Positions 32,103-41,775 of a stretch of 64,000 nucleotides of DNA are shown here, piece by piece. Source of the DNA: JALXDT01 sp964634755 (GTDB lineage Bacteria; Acidobacteriota; Aminicenantia; JAMOAD01); assembly GCA_964634755.1 (NCBI GenBank), contig CAZWJH010000003.1, forward strand, positions 4,647 through 68,646, in the 5' to 3' direction. The notes beneath the pieces were generated by a model that made no database searches, was not told where the DNA came from, and saw only the letters and a list, made by a program, of their open reading frames with translations. The position numbers were made by a program, and so were the translations under genes. Within the stretch, counting starts at the first letter, position 1, and the number at the start of each line of letters is the position of its first letter.

Positions 32103-33266
32103 TTGACAGAAAAAGTTTATCACAAAGATTCTTACCTAAAAGAGATAAAAGCAAAAGTTATTGAAAAAGAGAAAGCGGGCAGTCTATGGAAAATCCTACC
32201 TGATAAAACAATAGTGTATCCGGAAGGAGGAGGACAACCTTCAGATATCGGTTTCATTAATGGAATCAAAATAATCAAAACAGAGGTCGAGGAAAATAAA
32301 ATTTTTTACTATATTGACAAAGAGATATCAATAGATGAGATAACAATCACAATTGACTTTGAAAAAAGATACGATCATATGCAGCAACATACTGGACAGC
32401 ATCTTTTATCAGAAGTGCTGATAAAGCTCTATGGATATGAAACTCTTTCTTTTTCAATTGGTGATAAGCATTCTTCAATAGAAATAAATACAAAAAGTTT
32501 TCCTTTTGAGAAAATAGTTGAGACTGAAAAAGAATGTCTTGATCTAATAATCAAAAATCTTTCGATAAAGGCCTATGAAACCGAAGATATTTCAAATATT
32601 CCACTAAGAAAACCGCCAAAAGTAAAAGGAAAAATAAGAGTAGTTGAAATAGATGGATTTGATTATTCGGCATGTGGGGGAACTCATGTTAGAAGTACTG
32701 GAGAAATTTCTCTTATAAAAATAATTAAAACTGACAAAGTAAGATCAAATATGAGATTATACTATGTGGCAGGATACAGAGCCTTAAAGGATTATCAGAA
32801 AAAAAATGAGATAATATTAAATCTTCAGAGAGAAACAGGAAGGCCCCAAGAAGAACTTACCGAGGCTTTTAAAGATATAAAGGGTAAGTTTGAGAATATG
32901 AGAAAGAAACTCAATTTCTATAAGAAAAAAGAGATTGAAGACGAGATAGAAAATATTTTAAAATCATCAGAAGAATTTATTTTCAAAATATTTGAAGATG
33001 AAGAAATAAAAGACATAAAGTTTATGGCAAAAAAATTGGTGAACAATGGGAAAAATGTGCTTTTCCTCACAAAAGAGCCATCAAAATACATTTTGATTGG
33101 GAGAGGAAAAGGTAGACTAAACCTTAGAGAAATAAGCTCTGAAATATTCTCAATAGTCAAAGGAAGAGGTGGCGGAAGAGAGGATTGGATTGAGGGTAAG
33201 ATAGAGAATTTTTCAGGAATAGAAGAGTTAAAAGCCTTTCTATCAGACTCTTTTGAAAAGGCTTGA
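32103..33266 (+). CDS. Alanyl-tRNA editing protein (AlaX, long form)
   Basis: 387 aa. Zinc-binding editing core: HTGQH with His96 and His100, and CGGTH with Cys191 and His195; the C-terminal part (about 240-387) is DHHA1-like, ending in the GRGGGREDWIEGKI segment. It hydrolyses Ser-tRNA(Ala) or Gly-tRNA(Ala) in trans. The start codon is TTG at 32103, 5 nt after AGGAGG; no ATG is near. The stop abuts the stop of the convergent acyltransferase gene with no gap. Confidence 0.85.
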   Translation: MTEKVYHKDSYLKEIKAKVIEKEKAGSLWKILPDKTIVYPEGGGQPSDIGFINGIKIIKTEVEENKIFYYIDKEISIDEITITIDFEKRYDHMQQHTGQHLLSEVLIKLYGYETLSFSIGDKHSSIEINTKSFPFEKIVETEKECLDLIIKNLSIKAYETEDISNIPLRKPPKVKGKIRVVEIDGFDYSACGGTHVRSTGEISLIKIIKTDKVRSNMRLYYVAGYRALKDYQKKNEIILNLQRETGRPQEELTEAFKDIKGKFENMRKKLNFYKKKEIEDEIENILKSSEEFIFKIFEDEEIKDIKFMAKKLVNNGKNVLFLTKEPSKYILIGRGKGRLNLREISSEIFSIVKGRGGGREDWIEGKIENFSGIEELKAFLSDSFEKA

Positions 33267-34288
33267 TTACCAAGGTCTTTTAAAGAACTCCACAAAAAAG
33301 ATAAGGTACAATATGCTTTTTATAAGAAGAAACAGAGAAAAACATCTTTCACGAATCAAATTTATATAAAAAGCAACAAAATAAAGCAATGCACTCATTG
33401 TAATAAAAACTATTAAAAACCCTGAAAAACTTAGATTTGCCCCTATGTAAAATGATAACCCTTTTGAAAGAACAGAGCCATAAACTATCATAATATGCGA
33501 AATATAAAGAAAAAGGCTTTCCCGTGAAGCCCTCATAAAAGCATTCATTTTTTGAGGAACCGTAGTACAGAATCTTTTACATATTTCAAATAATAAAAGA
33601 ATCTTTCCAATATCAGCAATTCTCTCAGCATAAGTACCTGAAACAAAAATCTGAACACTACAAAGAACAATTGAAAAAATCAAAAGCAAATTACTTTTCT
33701 TCTTCAAATATTTGGAGGATAAAACTCCCACAATAAAGTAAAGTGACCAAGGGAAAAAGGGGAATGGAGAAAGTTCGGAGGAAAAGAAATATTTGAAAAA
33801 GCTTTCCGTTATGTTAATCTTATAAAAAATAAGAAAAATATCAAAAATTCCCAAACTTAAAAGAACAGGTATAAAAGCACTTTTACTAATGAGCCACAAG
33901 ATAGCAGAAAAGAGAAGAGAAAACCCTATTGTTTGCAAAATATCCATTTGAAGTAATTTTTCACCTACTCCCTTATCCCATAACAAAGCAATCTTTTTCA
34001 AAGAAAAAAATGGCAGATGAAGGAAATAGCCTATTGAAATAATTCCTATATATTGAATTATTCTTGAAATTATTGCATCTTTATCTTTTTTTTTAGAGTG
34101 TAAAAAAAGAGAAATCCTGAAAGAAAGAGAAATCCCGGTGCTACAGCTCCATGGATATACTCATGAATTTTAAACCAAACACCCATTTTCAAATCCTCTC
34201 TTAAAAGAGCTCTTAAAGTGTGTCCTTGAATCATTAAAAGAATTATAATCATCCGATAATAATCTATATAAACCAATCTCTTTTTCAT
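33267..34288 (-). pseudogene. Acyltransferase-3 family membrane protein, frameshifted in an A9 tract
   Basis: The N-terminus (72 aa from 34288: YIDYYRMIIILLMIQGHTL, the AT3 R/H motif) ends in a stop just after a run of nine A on the coding strand (T9 at 34086-34094). Adding one A joins it exactly to the second frame (LKKKDKDAIISRIIQYIGIISIGYFL and so on), which runs to 33267 with eight or nine membrane segments. Such proteins O-acetylate envelope glycans. Either a slipped-strand phase-variable gene in the OFF state, a recent mutation or a base-calling error. It overlaps mltG by 4 nt. Confidence 0.7.
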
Positions 34289-35307
34289 CTTATCTTTCTT
34301 ATTTGATAATTATATACTGCTCTGTTATGCTCTTTCAATGTTTTGCTAAAATAATGAGTTCCATCATTTTTTGAAACAAAGTATAAATATCTGGTATTTG
34401 CAGGATATATGGCAGCTTTAATTGAATCAATTCCAGGATTCGCAATAGGACCTGGGGGAAGGCCCTTGTAAAGATATGTATTGTAGGGAGAGTTATATTT
34501 AATTTCTCTGTACCCTATCTTTCCCTTCCACTTCCCATCAACTCTTAAAGCATATATAAAAGTAGGATCACATTGAAGAAACATTCCTTTTTTCAAACGA
34601 TTGTGAAAAACTGAGCTTATTAAACTTCTTTCAGATCCCGAAAAGGTTTCTTTTTCTATCAAAGAGGCAAATGTCACTGTTTCATAAATGGAGAATTTAT
34701 AATCGGGTGGCCTTTTATTCCACACAAGAAAAAATTTTGATCTAAAATTTTCTACAAACATACTCACAAGTTTTCTAATTTCGATTCCCTTTGAAAACTT
34801 GTAAGTATCGGGAAAGAGAAATCCCTCCAAACTCTTTGCATTGGGAGCCAAATCAGCAATAAAATATGTATTCTCTTTTACAAATTTAAGAAAAGCATCT
34901 TTTCTAAAAATAGCTCTTTTCTCAAGATTTCCAGCTATATCAAAAATAGAATCTCCCTCTTTTATTGTAAAACTTACAAGAATACCATATTCTGAAATCA
35001 ATTTTTGAAGAACCTCCTTTATTGAAAGAGGTTTGTTAAACTTAAACTCCCCAGCATTTATTACTTTCTCTCTAAAATAAAACTTGTAGGCAAGTTTAAA
35101 GATATCAGAACTTTTTATAACACCTTCCCTTTCCAAAATATTAGCTACTCTTGAAACAGAAGAGCCTTTATCTATCAAAATAATTTTTTCTCCTGGAAAT
35201 GCCTTAAATTTTGTATTAACTGCTTTATCAAAATAAAGGTAAAGTGTAATAGTTCCAACAACAATAAAAACAAATATAAAATACAATAAAGCTTTAATTA
35301 CTTTCAT
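34285..35307 (-). CDS. mltG: Endolytic transglycosylase MltG
   Basis: 340 aa. One N-terminal membrane anchor (about 5-25), a LysM-like region and a YceG catalytic domain with FASLIEKET (Glu218 is the expected catalytic residue), SVFHNRLKKGMFLQCDPT, LYKGLPPGPIANPG and NDGTHYFSKT. It cuts nascent glycan strands and so ends peptidoglycan polymerisation. Overlaps yqgF by 14 nt, in the common mltG-yqgF pairing. Confidence 0.92.
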   Translation of the reverse strand: MKVIKALLYFIFVFIVVGTITLYLYFDKAVNTKFKAFPGEKIILIDKGSSVSRVANILEREGVIKSSDIFKLAYKFYFREKVINAGEFKFNKPLSIKEVLQKLISEYGILVSFTIKEGDSIFDIAGNLEKRAIFRKDAFLKFVKENTYFIADLAPNAKSLEGFLFPDTYKFSKGIEIRKLVSMFVENFRSKFFLVWNKRPPDYKFSIYETVTFASLIEKETFSGSERSLISSVFHNRLKKGMFLQCDPTFIYALRVDGKWKGKIGYREIKYNSPYNTYLYKGLPPGPIANPGIDSIKAAIYPANTRYLYFVSKNDGTHYFSKTLKEHNRAVYNYQIRKIR

Positions 35308-35722
35308 TTATTGACTCCAGATATGAGGATAGGATAAAAGAAGCTGCTATTGAATCCTTTTTACCCTTCATCTTTTTCTCCTTAAAACCATATTCCCTTA
35401 AAACAAATTCAGCCTCTTTTGTAGTAAATGTTTCATCATAAAGCTCAATCTTTATCTTGATTTTTTTGCTTAATATTCCCACAAAATCTCTAACTTTTTT
35501 ACTCATTTTGGATTCTTCTCTTTTTGAATTCAAAGGGTTTCCAAAAATAATTTTTACCACTTTTCTCTCCTCTATAAGTTTTTTTAAAAACAGAATATCC
35601 TCTTCAATATTTTTTCTCCTGTAATTTTTCAAGGGGAATGAAAACTTCCGCTCTTTATCTGATATTGCAAGTCCAAAAACTTTTTCTCCAAAATCAATAG
35701 CAAGAATTCTACCTCTGCTCAT
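35294..35722 (-). CDS. yqgF: YqgF/RuvX family Holliday junction resolvase-like protein
   Basis: 142 aa from the ATG at 35722 (MSRGRILAIDFGEKVFGLAIS), the usual start and length; a longer ORF reaching 35833 would run back into ddl. RNase H-like fold with Asp in AIDFG, IIFGNPLNSK and LYDETFTTKEAE; the C-terminal KGKKDSIAASFIL supplies the last acidic residue. Roles proposed for the family are pre-16S rRNA processing or junction cleavage. Overlaps ddl by 14 nt and mltG by 14 nt. Confidence 0.88.
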   Translation of the reverse strand: MSRGRILAIDFGEKVFGLAISDKERKFSFPLKNYRRKNIEEDILFLKKLIEERKVVKIIFGNPLNSKREESKMSKKVRDFVGILSKKIKIKIELYDETFTTKEAEFVLREYGFKEKKMKGKKDSIAASFILSSYLESINESN

Positions 35723-36746
35723 ACCTCTGCAAACCCGATTGAATAAGAAGATCCAAAAGTCCGGAATATTTAATACCACTTTCTTCCCAGAGTCTCGGAT
35801 ACATACTAATAGAGGTAAAACCCGGTATAGCATTTACCTCATTTACATAAAAATTATTATCCTTATCCAAAAGAAAATCCACCCGGGACATTCCGTAAAG
35901 TTCTAAAATTCTAAAAGAATCATAGGCTGCTTTCTGTATTTTTCTAACCAACTTTTCCGGAAGTTTTGCCGGAATTTTAAACTTTGTCTTACCGAGCTTA
36001 TATTTATCTTCATAATCATAAAATTCATTAAAAGGAATGACCTCTCCAGGCACTGAAACTCTTATTCCTTTTTTATCACTGAAAACTGAAACCTCTATTT
36101 CTCTTGCATTTTCAATCTCCTCCTCAATTAAAATTTTTTCAGAATATTTAAAAGCCTTTTTTATAGCAGAGGGAAGATTTTCGGTATTTTTTACCTTTGT
36201 AATACCTATGCTTGACCCTGAATTTGATGGTTTAACAAACACAGGAAACTTTAATGCCTCATATACACTATCCGTTATCCTCTGAGGCTCTGTCAAGATA
36301 TCATTGTTTTTCCACAAAATTAGATAATCCGTTACTGGAATCCCATCAGCCTCTAAAATCTTCTTTGTCAAAACCTTGTCCATAGTAACTGAAGCCCCAG
36401 CAACTCCTGCCCCTACAAATGGTATTTTTAAACTTTCAAAAATTCCCTGAACAGTACCATCCTCTCCATAAGGACCATGAAGAATGGGAAAGAAGATATC
36501 AACTAACTCAATAAAAGAGGAATTCCCCTTAAAAGCAATAAATGGGGCAGGTTCGTTTTTTCTTTTTTCTATGTTTTCAGGAGATTCCACCTCTGACCAA
36601 AAACCTTTTTTATCAATATAATATGAAAAAACTTCATATTTTTCCTTATCAAGATTCTTATAAACAGATTTTGCAGAAATTATTGAAATTTCATGTTCGG
36701 GAGACATCCCTCCAAAAAGCAAACCTATTTTTATTTTATTCTTCAT
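35709..36746 (-). CDS. ddl: D-alanine--D-alanine ligase
   Basis: 345 aa. ATP-grasp enzyme with GGMSPEHEISIISA at the start, HGPYGEDGTVQG, VFVKPSNSGSSIGITKV, REIEVSVFSD and the terminal VNEVNAIPGFTSISMYP. Makes the D-Ala-D-Ala dipeptide for peptidoglycan. Three nt after the PilZ gene on the same strand; forms a wall-synthesis run ddl-yqgF-mltG. Confidence 0.95.
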   Translation of the reverse strand: MKNKIKIGLLFGGMSPEHEISIISAKSVYKNLDKEKYEVFSYYIDKKGFWSEVESPENIEKRKNEPAPFIAFKGNSSFIELVDIFFPILHGPYGEDGTVQGIFESLKIPFVGAGVAGASVTMDKVLTKKILEADGIPVTDYLILWKNNDILTEPQRITDSVYEALKFPVFVKPSNSGSSIGITKVKNTENLPSAIKKAFKYSEKILIEEEIENAREIEVSVFSDKKGIRVSVPGEVIPFNEFYDYEDKYKLGKTKFKIPAKLPEKLVRKIQKAAYDSFRILELYGMSRVDFLLDKDNNFYVNEVNAIPGFTSISMYPRLWEESGIKYSGLLDLLIQSGLQRYEQR

Positions 36747-36749
36747 TTT

Positions 36750-37484
36750 TTATCTCCCTGAAAATTTCATAAGTATTGATTTTACAATACCTAAGTTATT
36801 ATCAGAAAGTTTCTGAAACTCAATCCCAACTCTTATCCTTGTTCCATCTTTTATTGAATAAATTAGTTTTCCTGAAACTTCGGCCTCTCTCGAGCCTTCG
36901 GGTTTAAACCTTATAATACTTAAATCCATCCCTGGTTCAAAAAGTTTTTCTTTTATCTGCATTTCCTTTTCCGTTCTAATATCAATAATTCTCTCCACAT
37001 ACATACCCATACCTAATGAAGTTAAATCATTAATATCGCCAGAAAAACCTATACCTCCTCCTACTCCTGAAATAACCTTGACCATAAACCGCGCTCTTTT
37101 CGGTATTTTAACTCTTTTCTCCCTTCTTCTTTCATTATCTCTTATAATAGAAGGGAAAGTTGATATAATAATTCCTGTTTCCTCTTTATAAGAAATTACC
37201 TTTGTTTCAAATTTATAACGATTTCCCATTGTTTCATATTCAATTGTTATTTTTGCTCCTTCTTTCTCAGGAAATACTGAAATCGCTTTGAAAGCAATTC
37301 TTTTTCTCATTTCTCCTATTTTCTTTAAAACAAGAGGAACATTCTTTCCATAATTACCGCTTTTAAAATAAAGAGTTGTCCCATTTTTTAACAAACGAGA
37401 GAGATGTTCAGCTATTTCTTCTGTCTTTATAATATCATTTTTTGATGTCGAAACACTCTTTTTAAAAATATCAAAAACTCCCAT
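36750..37484 (-). CDS. PilZ-domain c-di-GMP receptor, YcgR-like
   Basis: 244 aa. The N-terminal half (about 20-112) looks like the YcgR flagellar-brake domain; the C-terminal PilZ domain has the c-di-GMP-binding RRREKR at 119-124 and DLTSLG at 153-158. It would slow motility or alter surface behaviour when c-di-GMP rises. Preceded by a TTGCCA-N17-TATTAT promoter and GAGG. It is distant from the flagellar genes here but is a logical partner. Confidence 0.8.
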   Translation of the reverse strand: MGVFDIFKKSVSTSKNDIIKTEEIAEHLSRLLKNGTTLYFKSGNYGKNVPLVLKKIGEMRKRIAFKAISVFPEKEGAKITIEYETMGNRYKFETKVISYKEETGIIISTFPSIIRDNERRREKRVKIPKRARFMVKVISGVGGGIGFSGDINDLTSLGMGMYVERIIDIRTEKEMQIKEKLFEPGMDLSIIRFKPEGSREAEVSGKLIYSIKDGTRIRVGIEFQKLSDNNLGIVKSILMKFSGR

Positions 37485-37501
37485 GCCTTAACCTCGAAAA
37501 A

Positions 37502-37530
37502 ATAATAACATATATAAAAAGGCTTGGCAA
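37502..37530 (-). promoter_or_regulatory. Promoter before the PilZ-ddl-yqgF-mltG run
   Basis: Minus strand TTGCCA (37530-37525), 17 nt, TATTAT (37507-37502); the ATG at 37484 is 17 nt further on, after GAGG. Confidence 0.5.
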
Positions 37531-37546
37531 CTAATTTTTACCTACT

Positions 37547-38857
37547 CTAAAGCCTAATATTAATATTAGCTTTTCTGTTTTGACCATTCCAGAATATTCT
37601 GAAAACAAAATTAGGTCTTTTTCTTATTTTTCTTTCCCTTATCCACTCATACCATTCAAGATATTTCTGCTTAGCCTTGACAAAATTATCATTATAAAAG
37701 TCCAAATCCTTAACTATTTCCTCATCCTCCGTATTACCAATTACTCTCTCTTCGAAAAACTTTATTTCTTTAGAATATACATTTATTCGCTCCTCAAAAT
37801 CCTTTAAAGTTTCTCTGTAAAGCTTCTCATGAGTCCACCAGTATGTTTCATCATCACAATAAGAGTCAGGTTTCTTTTCCAAAATCGGAAGACTTCCAAA
37901 GGGAACAGGATTGAAAATAGCAGTGCAGGGAGAAGATGTTGCCGTTGTCCAAACTCTTGTGGTATTAGTTCTATTTTCAACAATCAAAGAGCCAACTGTT
38001 TGAGTAGCATTTCTGGTTATTATATTTCCTCCGTGAGCACAGATATAATCAGCTAAAATATGGGAATCAGGACTATATTTTACATCGCTATGATCTCTTA
38101 ATATTGAAAAAGCATCTTCAAGTTTAAACCTCTTATATCTACTTTTCAAAAGAGAGGAAGCTCTTAACCATCTTAAATATGAGCCTGAAAATTTTGTAAA
38201 AAGAAAATCCGAAAAAGCTTTTGAAAAATTAAATTCTTCTCCCTTTTTAATCCATCTCTTTTTCACTGCAAAATTTATTGCTTCAGGATGAATTTTATCA
38301 AACTCCTCTTCAATAGTAAGCCTGTTTGATATTGCATAAAAATCTTTTACTTCTTTGTAAACCCAAAACTCTCCGGCTGTTTCAAGCACAAAAGTTTTTT
38401 CTCTATCAGCTATCAAAAAACTATTATGATAGCTCATTCTCTTATCTTCAAACCCACATATTCCCCCCTGTCCATAATCGTTTAGAAGTTTTAAAATCAT
38501 ATCAACTGCTTCTTCGGCAGTCCCTCCTCTTTCAAGAGCGAGCCTCAAGATATCCATTCCTGTTAAAACACCTTTCTTTATATACGGCATTTTCGTAAAA
38601 ACAGCTTCATTCCCAATCACAACACCTTTTTCATTCACCCCCATCTCAGCTCCCCACATCCAGAATGGTCTGCTTATTATTACTCCAAAAGTCTCTTCTG
38701 CTTGCTCTATTTCAATGTATGTTGTCTTTAGCTTTTCTCCTTCTTTATATGCTCTTGGCGAATAATATTCTATGATTTGAGCCTCATTGGATTCTCTATC
38801 ACTATTTTTTCCGAAAAATATTTTCCCATCTTTTTTTAATACAAAAGTATCACACAT
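37547..38857 (-). CDS. C69/secernin-type N-terminal nucleophile hydrolase
   Basis: 436 aa. Starts MCDTFVL, so removal of Met exposes Cys2 as the N-terminal nucleophile; FFGKNSDRESNEAQ and GVNEKGVVIGNEAVF are typical of peptidase C69/secernin proteins. No signal peptide, hence cytoplasmic. Family members are dipeptidases or amidases. It is 2 nt after an unknown kinase-like gene and in line with a class III aminotransferase; together they may process one amino compound. Confidence 0.8.
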   Translation of the reverse strand: MCDTFVLKKDGKIFFGKNSDRESNEAQIIEYYSPRAYKEGEKLKTTYIEIEQAEETFGVIISRPFWMWGAEMGVNEKGVVIGNEAVFTKMPYIKKGVLTGMDILRLALERGGTAEEAVDMILKLLNDYGQGGICGFEDKRMSYHNSFLIADREKTFVLETAGEFWVYKEVKDFYAISNRLTIEEEFDKIHPEAINFAVKKRWIKKGEEFNFSKAFSDFLFTKFSGSYLRWLRASSLLKSRYKRFKLEDAFSILRDHSDVKYSPDSHILADYICAHGGNIITRNATQTVGSLIVENRTNTTRVWTTATSSPCTAIFNPVPFGSLPILEKKPDSYCDDETYWWTHEKLYRETLKDFEERINVYSKEIKFFEERVIGNTEDEEIVKDLDFYNDNFVKAKQKYLEWYEWIRERKIRKRPNFVFRIFWNGQNRKANINIRL

Positions 38858-38859
38858 TT

Positions 38860-39768
38860 TTACCTCTCTATTTTTCCGGGAAGGATAAACTCATACCTTT
38901 TCCGAAAAACTTTTGTTTTTAAAAATCTGTCCAATTTTCTAAAAGAGAGAAAAAGAGTCCATATGAGTTTATCCTCTTTATAGTATTTATCCACATCTTT
39001 TCTCGTTATTTTCTCCAGATTTTCCGATAAATTTGAATTTATTATTTCAATCGTCATTGAAATCAGATCTTCCCTCTTTTCTTTGTAAAGATTTGCAGCA
39101 AAATCCATGTAAACCAATCTTTCATCATAATATCTGTTCATAACATCATCGAGAAAAAAGAGTTTTAAAATCCATCTCAAAAATCCCGGAGCACTCTTTA
39201 AGAGGGGCTCCGGATCCATCTGCTCAACACCATTTAATCTGAAAAGCGGAGTACTTGTATCTATAAAGTAAATATCGTTGCCCACTAAAACCCAATTTGA
39301 AAGCTGACCGTCTATTGAAAGTTCAATTTTCTCCTTATTTTTCTTATTAAAATCCCACACCTTTTTTACTTCAAAGACTATTCTTTCAAAAAATTCCTTT
39401 ATCGCTTCTTTTTTCATATCCGAAATAATCTTATTGCCTATTGAATTTGAAGGAAGTTCTTTTTGAGCAATATAAAGGGATACTGGAATTCTTCCAATAT
39501 CAACGATAAAAGTTTCATCATCCGGAAGTTTTATTCCGGCTTCTTTTAGAAAATTGCAATACTTTTTATACTTTTCCTCGTAATCCAAAGCCTCCTCTTT
39601 TGCATTAAAAAGAGGTAATCTTTTTAATGCAAAACCTTCTAATCCCGGAATTTTAAATATTATGGATATTTCACCATATCCTATTATTTCAGGCTTTATC
39701 CCGGAATTTTCCGGATTGTGGGAGACCAAACTCTTTTCAAACTCTTTCAATACTTTAATCTTGTCCAC
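38860..39768 (-). CDS. Uncharacterised protein with faint kinase-like motifs
   Basis: 302 aa, soluble. I do not recognise it with certainty. LSIDGQLSNWVLVGNDIYFIDTSTP (about residues 148-172) resembles the catalytic loop (D..xxN) and metal-binding Asp of aminoglycoside/choline-type kinases, and an earlier FALKRLPLF could hold the ATP-binding Lys; a Gly-rich loop is weak (GYGEISIIF). It lies tightly between an aminotransferase gene (9 nt) and a C69 hydrolase gene (2 nt). A small-molecule kinase is a guess. Confidence 0.5.
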   Translation of the reverse strand: MDKIKVLKEFEKSLVSHNPENSGIKPEIIGYGEISIIFKIPGLEGFALKRLPLFNAKEEALDYEEKYKKYCNFLKEAGIKLPDDETFIVDIGRIPVSLYIAQKELPSNSIGNKIISDMKKEAIKEFFERIVFEVKKVWDFNKKNKEKIELSIDGQLSNWVLVGNDIYFIDTSTPLFRLNGVEQMDPEPLLKSAPGFLRWILKLFFLDDVMNRYYDERLVYMDFAANLYKEKREDLISMTIEIINSNLSENLEKITRKDVDKYYKEDKLIWTLFLSFRKLDRFLKTKVFRKRYEFILPGKIER

Positions 39769-39777
39769 AAAATACCT

Positions 39778-41052
39778 CTAAATAATTTTTAAAAGATATC
39801 TCAAATACTTTGCCTTTTTAACGGCTTTCTTTAATAATTCAAAAGCAAGTTTTATTTCATCCTCAGAAATTGTAAGAGGAGGTAAAAGCTGAGCAATTGA
39901 TTTGTCATTGTTAGCGTAAACCAAAAGTACTCCCTTATCGTAAGCAGATTTGGTAAGAGCAGGTCCCGAATATTTATCGTAAAGTTCAAGTCCCATCATC
40001 AAGCCCAATCTCCTTAAACTCTTTACAAATTTAGGTTCAGCTCTTTTCAATTCATTAAAATAAAGTGAAAAAAGCTCGGACTTTCTATTAACAGATTTTA
40101 AAAAATTCTCATTAGATACTATCTCAAGTACCCTTTTTGCAACAATAGCTGCCGGCTCAGCTCCTCCGAAAGTTGAAATATGAACAAAAGGATCTTTCTT
40201 AAATACTTTTTCAAGCTCTCTTCTTATAACAGTAGCTGTAATAGGATAAATACCACCCGACAGTCCTTTGCCCAGAACAACAATATCAGGAACAACATTA
40301 AAATGCTGAAAAGCCCAGAGTTTACCAGTCCTTCCAAGGCCTGTCTGCACTTCATCAAGAATCAAAAGTGCACCTTTTCTTTCGCAAATTCTTTTTACTT
40401 TCCTAAAATAATCCTTGTCAGCAATTGGCATCCCAAGTGTAGCAGGAATTGTTTCAAGAATAACTGCTGCGGTTCTCCTGTCAACACTCTCTTCCACGGC
40501 TTTTATGGCATTAAACTTTATCTGAATAAAATCAGATGATGATGAACAGAAAGGCTTTCTGTACTTCGGATCCCCAGCGGCAAGTGCAAGGCCCGTATGT
40601 CCGTGATAGCCACCTTTTGCTGATATTATCTTTCTTCTTCCTGTAAACCCTCTTGCTATCTTTATTGCAGTATCAATTGCTTCCCCTCCGCTAACTCCGA
40701 AAATAACATAATCAAGATCTTCCGGCATAAGATAAGCAATGTATTCGGCAAGCTCCGCTCTCGCTCGGCTTATCAAATGGTGATTGCCTATATCATAATT
40801 TTCAATTGACTCTTTCAATATTTCAATAAGCTCTCTGTTTCTATGTCCCAAATTAAAAACTCCACCATTGCAATGAAGATTTAAAAGCCTTTTTTTACCC
40901 TCAATGTCCCAGATAAAACTCCCTTCCCTTTTTCCCATAACAAAGCTCATTCCATATTTTTTGTAAAATCTTACCTTGGACGAGGAAACATGTTTTTTGT
41001 ATTTTTCTATAATTTCCTTTTTTAAATTTCTTCTTTCTCTTTTCAAATTCAT
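39778..41052 (-). CDS. Class III PLP-dependent aminotransferase
   Basis: 424 aa. PLP features: SGGEAIDTAIKIAR, KGGYHGHTG, LILDEVQTGLGRTGK with Asp233, and Lys262 in VLGKGLSGGIYP as the Schiff-base residue. It resembles acetylornithine/GABA-type enzymes and glutamate-1-semialdehyde aminomutase, but no biosynthetic partner from those pathways is next to it. First of three leftward genes. The start follows GGAG at very short distance; a TTGATT-N17-TAGAAT promoter is possible upstream. Confidence 0.8.
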   Translation of the reverse strand: MNLKRERRNLKKEIIEKYKKHVSSSKVRFYKKYGMSFVMGKREGSFIWDIEGKKRLLNLHCNGGVFNLGHRNRELIEILKESIENYDIGNHHLISRARAELAEYIAYLMPEDLDYVIFGVSGGEAIDTAIKIARGFTGRRKIISAKGGYHGHTGLALAAGDPKYRKPFCSSSSDFIQIKFNAIKAVEESVDRRTAAVILETIPATLGMPIADKDYFRKVKRICERKGALLILDEVQTGLGRTGKLWAFQHFNVVPDIVVLGKGLSGGIYPITATVIRRELEKVFKKDPFVHISTFGGAEPAAIVAKRVLEIVSNENFLKSVNRKSELFSLYFNELKRAEPKFVKSLRRLGLMMGLELYDKYSGPALTKSAYDKGVLLVYANNDKSIAQLLPPLTISEDEIKLAFELLKKAVKKAKYLRYLLKII

Positions 41053-41148
41053 CTCCGATATTTTTAAATTCTATAAGAAAGACAGTGAATAATCAAGTCA
41101 AATTAAAGTTTCTTTAGATTTGTGATAATATAAAACGAGGTTAATAAA

Positions 41149-41775
41149 ATGGGGAAAAAAGAGATTTTTTTGATAAGACATGGTGAGACAGAATCAAACA
41201 AAAAGGGGATATTCAGAGGAAGGCTTGATATTCCTCTTTCGGAGACAGGAAGAGAGCAGGCAAAATTCACAAAAGACTATTTTAACTCTATAAACATTGA
41301 AGCTGTTCTTTCAAGCCCTCTTATAAGAGCTGTTGAAACAGCAAAAATAATATTTCCAGAAAAAGAAATTATAATTGATGAGAGATTAAATAATCTTGAT
41401 CTCGGAAGCTGGAGTGGAATTGAAAAAGAAAAGATAAAAATGGAAAATCCTCAAATGTGGAAACTCTGGACAGAAACTCCGGAAAAGATAGTATTCCCCG
41501 CAGGTGAAAGTATTTGGGATGTTTACAAAAGAGTCTGCAATCTTCTTGAATCCATAAAAACAATGACATATGAAAAGATTTCTCTTATCTCACATAGATC
41601 TGTTTTAAAAACACTAATAGCCTGCGCAGTGGGGCTCAAAAATGATTTTTTCTGGAAATTCCATCTTGATAATGCCTCAGTGTCAACACTAATTTATGAT
41701 CAAAAAAGAGGATATGTCCTTTACAAATTGAATGATACATCACATCTGAAGTCTTTTGTAACAGAGTGGTTTTAA
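41149..41775 (+). CDS. Histidine phosphatase family protein (phosphoglycerate mutase-like)
   Basis: 208 aa. Phospho-His motif LIRHGETESN (Arg10, His11), the acid residue region NLDLGSWSG and the second catalytic His in LISHRSVLK. Could be a cobalamin/alpha-ribazole-type or sugar phosphate phosphatase; the substrate is unclear. ACGAGG precedes the ATG. The stop overlaps the start of the recombinase gene by one base (TAATG). Confidence 0.8.
   Translation: MGKKEIFLIRHGETESNKKGIFRGRLDIPLSETGREQAKFTKDYFNSINIEAVLSSPLIRAVETAKIIFPEKEIIIDERLNNLDLGSWSGIEKEKIKMENPQMWKLWTETPEKIVFPAGESIWDVYKRVCNLLESIKTMTYEKISLISHRSVLKTLIACAVGLKNDFFWKFHLDNASVSTLIYDQKRGYVLYKLNDTSHLKSFVTEWF

Noticed and set aside
35723..35833. 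Longer start for YqgF
   Set aside because: The extra residues are ddl sequence in another frame and add nothing known from the family.
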